NCBI GenBank assembly: GCA_964356335.1
Contig: CAYHHI010000079.1
Location: 1 to 5,543 of the forward strand
DNA length: 5,543 bases
DNA from: CAYHHI01 sp964356335
GTDB taxonomy: Bacteria > Arandabacterota > Arandabacteria > Arandabacterales > Arandabacteraceae
Direction: 5' to 3'
A model generated the notes under the pieces. It had not been told where the DNA came from and did not search any database. It was given only the letters and a program-made list of their open reading frames with translations. Made by a program: the position numbers and the translations under genes. Of the stretch, positions 1 through 5,229 are shown piece by piece (within the stretch, counting starts at the first letter, position 1; the number at the start of each line of letters is the position of its first letter).

Positions 1-1
1 C

Positions 2-352
2 AAGGCGGCAGATAGCAGCGAGCAGGTCAAGTACGCCGGAGACAAGGTGTTCGTGTTGCGGGACGGCATCTGGACCGACACCACCTACGATAGTTCCATG
101 GATACCGTGAAACTCGGCTTCGGGAGTGAGGACTACTTTGCCCTCATCGCCGCTCACCCAGAATGGGGGCAGTACTTCTCGGTGGGCCAGGAACTCATCG
201 TGGTGCTGGATGGAACCGCGTACCAGGTGTCGGAGGGTGATTTCCCGCCCATCGACAGCCCGGTTGGCGCACCTTCCCCCGAGACCGCGGCAAGCCCCTG
301 GGACTTCCTGGCGCAACTTCTGGAGTGGGTGATGAGCCTGCTGCCGGTGTAG
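2..352 (+). CDS. C-terminal part of a VIT/VWA-domain-like protein (5' end outside window)
   Basis: The reading frame is open from base 2 to a TAG at 350-352, so this is the last 116 codons of a longer gene. Phrases such as VKYAGDKVFVLRDGIWTDT, then a GFGSEDYFALIAAHPEWGQY stretch and LIVVLDGTAYQV, match my memory of the C-terminal tail of bacterial proteins with VIT and von Willebrand factor A domains (inter-alpha-trypsin-inhibitor heavy-chain-like). There a small beta domain follows the metal-binding VWA domain. The MIDAS-bearing VWA part is not in view, so the role (adhesion or protein-protein contact, probably extracytoplasmic) is inferred from family only. A Pro/Ala-rich linker leads to a short amphipathic C-terminal helix ending WVMSLLPV. 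A GTG at 47 could serve as a start, but the similarity runs upstream of it, so it is probably internal. A terminator follows 33 bases after the stop. Confidence 0.6.
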   Translation, partial: KAADSSEQVKYAGDKVFVLRDGIWTDTTYDSSMDTVKLGFGSEDYFALIAAHPEWGQYFSVGQELIVVLDGTAYQVSEGDFPPIDSPVGAPSPETAASPWDFLAQLLEWVMSLLPV

Positions 353-384
353 TGCACTAACCAACAGGCTACCGGACACATACA

Positions 385-417
385 AAGAGGCTGGTGCTGC
401 CAGCCTCTTCTTCTTTG
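385..417 (+). terminator. Rho-independent terminator after the VWA-type gene
   Basis: A perfect 10-bp stem, AAGAGGCTGG (385-394) with CCAGCCTCTT (400-409), closes a 5-base loop TGCTG and is followed by the pyrimidine-rich CTTCTTTG. It lies 33 bases past the stop of the left-edge gene. The arms begin with A-rich and end with T-rich bases, so it could work in both directions, but no gene runs into it from the right. Confidence 0.8.
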
Positions 418-585
418 CGGCTTCGATCGGGCTCTTCCTATTGGTGGCCTGGGGTGCCCTGGTACCGGGTACGCGCATGAACGCCAGGCTCCCGGTGGAC
501 CTCGAACAGCTTCAGCCGGGCGGCATGACGGACCTGATCCAGACGTTTCATAGGACATGCTTCCATCAGGATTCGCTTTGATCAT
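418..585. other. Stretch without a supported gene (part of the 353-859 gap)
   Basis: The 507 bases between the first stop and the ATG at 860 hold the terminator at 385-417, the promoter/palindrome at 586-620 and short open stretches. One + frame is open through about 399-581 and reads as a hydrophobic run (SLFFFAASIGLFLLVAWGAL) followed by a polar tail ending at a TGA near 579. It has no start codon with a ribosome binding site, and its first part is the terminator hairpin. It may be a decayed gene end or chance. Confidence 0.4.
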
Positions 586-614
586 TTGACTTGCCGCGCA
601 TGGTGTGATATATA
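586..614 (+). promoter_or_regulatory. Sigma70-like promoter candidate
   Basis: TTGACT at 586-591 is one base from the -35 consensus. After a 17-base spacer comes TATATA at 609-614, a good -10. A transcript would start near 621, about 240 bases before the ATG at 860, leaving a long leader or a small ORF (625-741) in between. It is the best promoter-like match I see before the 860-3135 gene group and probably drives it. Confidence 0.45.
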
Positions 615-620
615 TTACAC
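603..620. promoter_or_regulatory. 18-bp near-palindrome over the -10, probable operator
   Basis: GTGTGATATATATTACAC is an inverted repeat with one mismatched pair (the G at 607 against the T at 616). It covers the -10 and extends to the predicted start of transcription, which is the usual position for a repressor site. The size and A/T-rich centre suit a dimeric helix-turn-helix repressor. No regulator gene is visible in the window, so the binding protein is unknown. Confidence 0.4.
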
Positions 621-859
621 ACATATGACAGTGTTCCGTTGTTGTCCGACGCTGCACCCGTCTTCGTATGCCATGGATCCGCGCAACATGTCAGAACGCG
701 GGCACTGGATGGCAGGATATCTGGGTAACGTACTCCCGTGAGAGACACGGAAGGTCTGGGCATAGTTGGCAGTTGGCCGCGGCATCCAGGTCGCCGTGCT
801 AGGGTGTTTGTGCTGCATAGAGTTGCTAGCAGAGACCACAAGACTGACAGGGGGGCACA

Positions 860-1165
860 ATGCGACAGACAATTGAAGCGTTGGTTACCGGCAATCGTGA
901 GATCATGGGATTCTATCAACGGTCGATTGAGCATTGGCAACAGATTCTGCGGGAAACACAACCACTTGATGACTCAACTCTCGCAGGACGCCTGCTGTCG
1001 GGGCAGTTCTTGTTCGAGCAGAGTTGCGGTGGGAAGTATCTTGGTCAAGAGATCATGGTATTGACAGGCGTCGCGCAGTTCTATTCGACGACGGACGGCT
1101 TTGGAGAGAATAGAGAGAAAGCGCTCATTGTCTTGAAGGCTTTCGAGTACTGTGGCAGTATCTAG
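860..1165 (+). CDS. Small hypothetical protein, possibly truncated by an amber codon
   Basis: I do not recognise this 101-residue protein. The ATG at 860 has a strong purine-rich ribosome binding site (AGGGGGG, 849-855) at normal distance, which supports the start. The sequence is mixed charged and hydrophobic with likely helices (residues 1-32 and 85-98) and has no signal peptide, membrane segment or known motif. It is the first gene of a + strand group that continues with two HEPN-motif proteins at about 50-base spacings. The frame does not end cleanly: after the TAG at 1163-1165 it stays open for 18 codons (AKHFAKLAAGIYDLCDPA) to a TGA at 1220-1222. That tail continues the helical character, so the natural product may be about 120 residues. 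Either a sense codon became TAG here (point mutation or sequencing error) or the stop is read through. Confidence 0.6.
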   Translation: MRQTIEALVTGNREIMGFYQRSIEHWQQILRETQPLDDSTLAGRLLSGQFLFEQSCGGKYLGQEIMVLTGVAQFYSTTDGFGENREKALIVLKAFEYCGSI

Positions 1166-1265
1166 GCCAAGCATTTCGCGAAACTTGCCGCTGGAATCTA
1201 TGACCTGTGCGACCCTGCCTGACGATTTGAGGCGTGGGAAGGCGGCAGCAGCGAAACGTTAGAGC

Positions 1266-1278
1266 AGGAAAAAGAGTG
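1266..1278 (+). promoter_or_regulatory. Ribosome binding site deciding the start of the zinc-ribbon HEPN gene
   Basis: AGGA at 1266-1269 lies six bases before GTG 1276. The upstream in-frame GTG at 1234 has GAGG only one base away, which is too close to work. The ATG at 1336 also has a fair site (AAAGG, 1326-1330) five bases upstream and cannot be excluded. Confidence 0.4.
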
Positions 1279-2322
1279 TCAGGTTTCCGATTCAGGCGAC
1301 TCGAAGAATACAAGGTCGGCGACACAAAGGACGGGATGGAACTGAATGTGCCGTTGCCCATAACTCCTAGTGGCAAGATTTGTCGCTGGTGCCCCAACGG
1401 AGAGTGTACGCCACGGCTATTCCTGCTGGGACATGCACGGAGACCCGAAAGACTAGAGGTCTCTCAACTCAGAAGGGCTCCAGGAGAACGAGGGACAACC
1501 TGTCCCTATTGTGGTACCGATGCCGACGATGCTGAATTCAACTACGGGGATGACATAGAAGCGGTGCAGGAGCGTATCGAATGGGCAGCGTTGAGAGACA
1601 TTAGCGACTACATGGAGGAACTGACCAGGGATTTCAACCGCTCTCAGCCCAGAGGAGGGCTGCTTTCTGTCAAGATGGAGTTCGAGGCGGATGCTCCCCC
1701 AGAGCCCAGGGCTTGGCGAGAAGACCTAGTCCGAAATCTAGCCTGCGATCTTTGTGGCCGAGAATACGGGGTGTACGCAATTGCTCTATTCTGCCCAGAC
1801 TGTGGATCCGCCAACTTGCACGTCCACTTTGAGCGTGAAATCGAAATCGTTCTTCAGCAAATAGACCTAGCGGAACAGCTATCCGAAGAGGGCAATCGCG
1901 AATTGTCTTACCGTCTTCTCGGGAATGCCCACGAAGATGTCCTCACCGCTTTCGAGACATACCAGAAGGCTTTCTTCAGATACGCGGTCAGGAAACGCCA
2001 CGATGACGGACAAGCGGAGAGAATGATCAGTAAGCAGGCAATCGGCAGTCGGTTTCAGAACCCGAAGAAAGCCAAGGATTTGTATGAGAAGCTCTCCCTT
2101 AACCCTTTCAGCGTACTCACTACAGATGAGATGGAACTGATGCAACTGAATATCGAGAAGCGCCACGTGATTGGACATAACCTTTCGATAGCAGACGAAG
2201 CATACTGTCGTGCTGAACAGCGCGAGGAGCCCGGGACCACAGTTGAGATACTTGCTGACGAAGTGTCTGAGTTCGCCAAGACAGCCCAGAAAGTGGTGGT
2301 GGAACTGGAGCGGTTGATGTGA
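1276..2322 (+). CDS. Double zinc-ribbon protein with C-terminal HEPN-like domain
   Basis: This is a 348-residue cytoplasmic protein when started at GTG 1276; numbering below uses that start. Part 1 is a zinc-binding module with C36-x2-C39-x4-C44 and C76-P-Y-C79-G. Part 2 is a second ribbon, C157-D-L-C160-G and C173-P-D-C176-G. From about 190 to the end the protein is helical and carries R296-H-V-I-G-H301, which fits the HEPN signature R-(N/H/D)-x3-H, the catalytic motif of HEPN ribonucleases. The preceding long helix (about 210-235, LLGNAHEDVLTAFETYQKAF) would be the first HEPN helix. The ribbons probably bind nucleic acid or a partner. I recall unnamed bacterial proteins with this kind of N-terminus, but no characterised member. 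The gene lies 53 bases after the TGA of the extended upstream frame and 51 bases before a second HEPN-motif gene. The start is uncertain: GTG 1234 adds 14 residues and ATG 1336 removes 20. None of these changes a domain. Confidence 0.75.
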   Translation: MSGFRFRRLEEYKVGDTKDGMELNVPLPITPSGKICRWCPNGECTPRLFLLGHARRPERLEVSQLRRAPGERGTTCPYCGTDADDAEFNYGDDIEAVQERIEWAALRDISDYMEELTRDFNRSQPRGGLLSVKMEFEADAPPEPRAWREDLVRNLACDLCGREYGVYAIALFCPDCGSANLHVHFEREIEIVLQQIDLAEQLSEEGNRELSYRLLGNAHEDVLTAFETYQKAFFRYAVRKRHDDGQAERMISKQAIGSRFQNPKKAKDLYEKLSLNPFSVLTTDEMELMQLNIEKRHVIGHNLSIADEAYCRAEQREEPGTTVEILADEVSEFAKTAQKVVVELERLM

Positions 2323-2373
2323 GAAATATCGTGCAGGCACCAAAACCGTGCGTGCAGCGGACCGAGGGAGAAG

Positions 2374-3135
2374 ATGGTCTGGGACGACATCTGGGGTGAG
2401 TCAGCGTCTGTTCCCTTTTGGGGCACACTAGATCAGGCGGAGAAGTTGTCTGATCTGATACGCCGGTGTGTAGCGACGGTCACTGAGGCTGCAAGCCCTC
2501 GGGAAATGATTCTCGAGAGCTGGCTCGTTGTTGATTATGCGATTCGCGATCTCCTTGTGAGTGGGTACGGGCTGACTCACTTCTGCCAAGAGGATTTCGA
2601 TGTAAGGTACGAACTGCTTCCCAAGAGCTTCGAGGGATTGCTGAAGCTCTTGGAGGGCACGGTTTCCTATCAGACCAGTCTGGGTGAGGAGCCGAGCCAA
2701 TCTGATGACTATCCCCCCTATATTCGCAGCAGTGCGGGGTTCCTGAGGCACTTGGCGGAGAATCACGCAGACATCCGTGAAAGGCTGAAGGAGATCCAAG
2801 CGGAGTACTTCGCAAAGCGATATCCTGAGTTGGCTAAGCAGATCCAACAGGGAGAGCAATTCCATTTCATGCAGAGGGAGAAACAAACCGAGCGAGTGCC
2901 GAGCGGCTGGCTAAAGCTAGCTGGCAGTCTTGGGAATGACTGGTTTCGCCTTGCGAGGAAGCTTAACAAGGCACGCAACAAGGCTGCTCACTCCTACGAT
3001 CTCTCTGCCATCGCCAGGGCCTTTGGCATTGCAGGGCCACAGGTGGTTGACTCGGTGCGCGCTGAATGCCTGGGCCTCCTGAAGAAGCTGCTGGGTATCA
3101 CTCTGGCCGCTGATGATCCAGGCAATAGCGGATAA
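2374..3135 (+). CDS. HEPN-motif helical protein
   Basis: This 253-residue, mostly helical cytoplasmic protein has no signal peptide or membrane segment. The ATG follows GAGGGAG (2364-2370), a good ribosome binding site, 51 bases after the zinc-ribbon HEPN gene, so the two are probably co-transcribed. Near the C-terminus, ARKLNKARNKAAHSYD contains R201-N-K-A-A-H206, an exact R-(N/H/D)-x3-H HEPN motif. An early helix (about 43-64, with ILESWLVVDYAIRDLL) fits the first helix of a HEPN four-helix bundle. The stretch of roughly 95-180 between them is charged and longer than a minimal HEPN domain, so it looks like an insertion or partner-binding segment. Rx4-6H HEPN proteins are usually RNases or dimerising subunits in toxin-antitoxin, abortive infection or CRISPR accessory systems. 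DUF4145-like or AbiU2-like relationships are possible, but I cannot assign a subfamily. RNase activity is inferred from the motif alone. Confidence 0.75.
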   Translation: MVWDDIWGESASVPFWGTLDQAEKLSDLIRRCVATVTEAASPREMILESWLVVDYAIRDLLVSGYGLTHFCQEDFDVRYELLPKSFEGLLKLLEGTVSYQTSLGEEPSQSDDYPPYIRSSAGFLRHLAENHADIRERLKEIQAEYFAKRYPELAKQIQQGEQFHFMQREKQTERVPSGWLKLAGSLGNDWFRLARKLNKARNKAAHSYDLSAIARAFGIAGPQVVDSVRAECLGLLKKLLGITLAADDPGNSG

Positions 3136-3172
3136 CCCGCCTACCACTGCAGGGACCCGATCCCCTCCTTCC

Positions 3173-3186
3173 GCGCAGTACTGCGC
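3173..3186. repeat. Perfect 14-bp palindrome
   Basis: GCGCAGTACTGCGC reads identically on both strands, and GCCGGC follows directly at 3185-3190. It lies 38 bases after the stop of the second HEPN gene and 132 bases before the nuclease gene. It could be an operator for the downstream pair. It could also be a weak terminator (5-bp stem, GTAC loop, then T-rich bases at 3193-3203) for the upstream group; the short stem makes that less likely. Confidence 0.45.
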
Positions 3187-3190
3187 CGGC

Positions 3191-3220
3191 GGTTCGTTTC
3201 TCTAATTGTGGTTGTTTCTC
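3191..3220. repeat. Imperfect tandem direct repeat
   Basis: GGTTCGTTTCTC (3191-3202) recurs as GGTTGTTTCTC (3210-3220), one base shorter, with start-to-start spacing of 19 bases (about two helical turns). It sits directly after the 14-bp palindrome in the gap before the nuclease gene. Spacing and position suit a binding site for a regulator, but nothing else in the sequence confirms it. Confidence 0.3.
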
Positions 3221-3317
3221 GCCGAGATATGCAAGTCCCGCCGGGGGCAGCTCAGTTCGAGGGCGTTGGGGCCTTGATTCATTATCAGTGCAAGCAAGTT
3301 GAGTGAAAGCTTGTTGA

Positions 3318-4364
3318 ATGAGCATCTACGATCACAGGGATAAGCCCGCCTACGGGCTTTTCGAAACGGACCCTCACTATTGCAGGAATCGATACATCTT
3401 GAAGTGGTGGACTTCAGAACACGATGGATTGTTGGCCACTCAAATTGCGCGGTGGGAGTGGGTGTGGTATTGGACCATCACAGATGAGGTAGTCAGAATC
3501 ACACTAGCTAGTACGCTAGAGTCATGGGAAAAGACCGACCCGCTTTGTTCAAAGTACGCATGGAATACGGTTCTGATGTACTTTGCTGCCGCGCGTGCCG
3601 AACAACTCGGGCTTACCCAAGCAATCAGATTCCCTCAGAAGAAAGCCTGCCTCTTGTGCAGGAAAGTATTCGTTGAAGATTCCCTGCCAATGCCATTGAT
3701 CGAAAGATTGGGCATTGACAGGTTGGAGTTCTGCGCTCCATGTCTCAGAGACACGGTCCTACAGGGCTCGGGCCGCGACTCCGCATCCGAGAAGCACGTA
3801 CTCAAATACCTTCAGGATTTGGCGAAGCTAGTCGAGCGTGTCCCTCCGCAGAATTTCGGTGAAGGCATGACTGACTTGTTGGATATGCGGCCCGAGGAAA
3901 GATTGGCACTCTTGAAACTCCTGCGGGTCAAGCCATCCGTCAGGCGCGTCAAATCGCTATTTGGCTCTTGGCTCAACGCCTTGATACAAGCAGGTGTTCT
4001 TGAGGATGGCACAAGGAAGACGAGCCGAGGGATTCAGTGTGTCGCCAAAGATGGTCATGTTTGCCTTTCTCTTGGGGAGAAGACGATTGACGACTTTCTC
4101 CATATCCACGCAGTTGCTCATGAGAAAGAGCCGCGATACCCGGAGGGCAATTACCGCGCCGACTTCAACGTTGGTCGCGTATTCATTGAGTACTTGGGAC
4201 TTGCGGGAAATTCCGAATATGACACCAAAACAAAAGAAAAGACTCGTCTATGCAAGAAGCACGGGATTACTCTTGTCGCCATATACCCTGAAGACCTGGT
4301 GAGCCGGAAGAAACTGGAAAACAAACTCTCGGTCTTTGTCCAGCAAGGTGGAGTTTCGGCATGA
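3318..4364 (+). CDS. Modular zinc-ribbon protein with C-terminal PD-(D/E)xK-like nuclease domain
   Basis: This is a 348-residue soluble protein. A Trp-rich N-terminal part (W30, W31, W46, W48, W50, W52) includes WWTSEHDGLL, which resembles the start of a Myb/SANT helix. A four-cysteine zinc ribbon follows (C111-x2-C114 and C139-x2-C142). F215-GSW-LNAL-IQAG226 resembles a homing-endonuclease-associated DNA-binding repeat. The C-terminal domain (about 245-345) has HEKE at 268-271, RADF with D282, and FIEYLG with E291. Next comes a lysine-rich helix (K304, K306, K308, K313, K314), then GITLVAIYPEDL. This order matches small PD-(D/E)xK nucleases related to Vsr/DUF559. The usual third-motif lysine (E-x-K) is replaced by Leu293, so catalysis would need a lysine from the helix, as some families do. 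The likely target is DNA. An in-frame TGA at 3315-3317 fixes ATG 3318 as the first possible ATG start, but it has no clear ribosome binding site. The stop overlaps the next start (ATGA), so the next gene is coupled. Confidence 0.75.
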   Translation: MSIYDHRDKPAYGLFETDPHYCRNRYILKWWTSEHDGLLATQIARWEWVWYWTITDEVVRITLASTLESWEKTDPLCSKYAWNTVLMYFAAARAEQLGLTQAIRFPQKKACLLCRKVFVEDSLPMPLIERLGIDRLEFCAPCLRDTVLQGSGRDSASEKHVLKYLQDLAKLVERVPPQNFGEGMTDLLDMRPEERLALLKLLRVKPSVRRVKSLFGSWLNALIQAGVLEDGTRKTSRGIQCVAKDGHVCLSLGEKTIDDFLHIHAVAHEKEPRYPEGNYRADFNVGRVFIEYLGLAGNSEYDTKTKEKTRLCKKHGITLVAIYPEDLVSRKKLENKLSVFVQQGGVSA

Positions 4365-4831
4365 CACCTGAAGTTGATGTTGCAGTGGCGATAAGTGTCG
4401 TTGCGTTGGCTGTCTCGCTTCTCTCGTTGTTCGTCGTCTGGCGTGCATACGAGCGGGACCGGAGTGATTTGGAGATCACCGCGGATTTTCATTTGCAGTC
4501 CGGACAGGGAACCGCTTTTCAAGTCCACTTGGTCAATCGAGGCAGGCGCCCCATCCAGATCGAGAATGTCTTGTTACGATTGAAGTCGGGCCAAGCATTG
4601 ATGCTCAAACGTGTCGTCGCCGAAGTCGTTCTTAGTGAAAACGAAACGTGCGACTATTGGTTCCCGCTCTTCGACTATCGCGGCGAGATCGACAGTCCTC
4701 TGGATATCAGGCAGGCCGAAGCACACGATACTCACGGCAAGAGATACTTGGTTCCATTCTCGAGACTCAAGAAGCGAATCTCCGAAGAGTGGACACCGGA
4801 AACGGATTGGCTCAAGAAGCCCAAAGAATGA
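4361..4831 (+). CDS. Single-pass membrane protein with small cytoplasmic beta domain
   Basis: The 156-residue product begins with a hydrophobic helix at about residues 6-27 (VAVAISVVALAVSLLSLFVV), followed by the positive residues R28, R32 and R34. By the positive-inside rule the N-terminus is outside and the remainder is cytoplasmic. Residues 38-140 look like a beta-sandwich, with FQVHLVNRGRRPIQIENV (N59-R-G-R-R-P64) typical of a pattern I know from many small membrane-anchored bacterial proteins of unknown function. There are no cysteine pairs and no catalytic motif. The ATG overlaps the TGA of the nuclease gene (ATGA, 4361-4364), so translation is coupled and a functional pair is likely, for example as an anchor, sensor or inhibitor of the nuclease. 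The exact role is unknown. Confidence 0.75.
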   Translation: MTPEVDVAVAISVVALAVSLLSLFVVWRAYERDRSDLEITADFHLQSGQGTAFQVHLVNRGRRPIQIENVLLRLKSGQALMLKRVVAEVVLSENETCDYWFPLFDYRGEIDSPLDIRQAEAHDTHGKRYLVPFSRLKKRISEEWTPETDWLKKPKE

Positions 4832-4844
4832 TGGTTCACAGACT

Positions 4845-4857
4845 CAGCGTTGCGCTG
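4845..4857 (+). other. Short hairpin after the membrane-protein gene
   Basis: CAGCG (4845-4849) and CGCTG (4853-4857) can pair around a 3-base loop 14 bases past the stop. No T-tract follows, so it is not a standard terminator. No better terminator for the 3318-4831 pair is seen until the one at 5178-5207. Confidence 0.2.
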
Positions 4858-4905
4858 GCACCGAGACGTGCGCGACAAGCGTTGAATCCTGCAACCGTGA
4901 GCCGG

Positions 4906-5002
4906 GCCCAACGCTGGGTTTCACCCGACGTCGCTCCGCGGCGCCCCGCAATGCGGCTAAATCGCAGCGTGGGGCGGTCCGCCCGTTCCCCCGCAGTTGG
5001 AC
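4906..5002. repeat. attC-like structured stretch (integron recombination site candidate)
   Basis: GCCCAAC (4906-4912) fits the attC R'' consensus RYYYAAC. GTTGGAC (4996-5002) fits the R' consensus GTTRRRY. The two pair at six of seven positions, and the 97-base length is within the attC range. Just inside, GCTGGG can pair with CCCCGC at five of six positions. The centre contains another inverted repeat: CGCCCC (4942-4947) with GGGGCG (4971-4976), enclosing TGCG/CGCA around GCTAAAT. The continuous L''/L' arms of a textbook site are not clear, so this may instead be another kind of foldable intergenic repeat. It follows an accessory gene pair, as an attC site would follow a cassette. Confidence 0.3.
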
Positions 5003-5177
5003 GAAGCCGTCTCAGGGCCGACGAATCCGCAGCGCAACCACCCTCGGATTGGGCAAGATCTGTCCACGCGGATGTAGGCCGCCATCGAGCCTTGTGATCA
5101 CGGCCTGCTCACCGGTATCGATGGGCAACGAGGACACCAAGCTCGGAGCATATCGGTGTGACGCGAGGGGAAGAGAC
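5003..5177. other. Stretch without a supported gene (part of the 4832-5229 gap)
   Basis: I see no gene with a start, ribosome binding site and coding character on either strand in the 398 bases between the membrane-protein gene and the DUF35 gene. Besides the attC-like stretch and the terminator, this part holds a small inverted repeat, AATCCG (5024-5029) with CGGATT (5045-5050), and GTGATCAC (about 5094-5101). Overlapping open + frames that run out of the 4361-4831 gene are low-complexity Arg/Ser-rich translations and are probably not real. Confidence 0.5.
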
Positions 5178-5207
5178 AAGAGCCGGGGCTAGGCCAACCC
5201 GGCTCTT
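5178..5207. terminator. Hairpin terminator between converging genes
   Basis: A perfect 10-bp stem, AAGAGCCGGG (5178-5187) with CCCGGCTCTT (5198-5207), encloses a 10-base loop. On the - strand it lies 23 bases past the stop of the DUF35 gene and is followed by GTCTCTTCCCC. On the + strand it is followed by CTACTATC. Neither run is a strong T-tract, but the stem is very stable. Genes converge on it from both sides, so it probably ends transcripts from both. Its build closely matches the terminator at 385-417. Confidence 0.7.
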
Positions 5208-5229
5208 CTACTATCAAGTATGAATCTTC

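Noticed and set aside
399..581. Open + frame reading as a hydrophobic segment followed by a short polar tail
   Set aside because: It has no start codon with a ribosome binding site, its first part is the terminator hairpin, and I do not recognise the sequence. It may be a decayed gene end but cannot be supported.
154..657. Long open frame on the - strand across the end of the VWA-type gene
   Set aside because: It lies opposite a recognisable coding region, crosses the terminator, and its translation is Arg/Ser/Pro-rich without any protein motif; it is an antisense shadow.
738..1064. + strand open frame overlapping the small gene at 860 in another frame
   Set aside because: It has no ribosome binding site and a shadow-like Arg-rich composition. 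The frame at 860 has a strong ribosome binding site and a more protein-like sequence.
3145..3290. tRNA-like arms (GGGACCCGATCCC; GGTTCG) in the gap before the nuclease gene
   Set aside because: No acceptor stem, D-arm and anticodon arm could be lined up around them on either strand, so there is no tRNA here.
4611..5192. Two + frames overlapping the membrane-protein gene and running into the 3' gap
   Set aside because: Both start inside the better-supported 4361-4831 gene, and their translations are Arg/Ser/Pro-rich without motifs, as expected from out-of-frame G+C-rich DNA.
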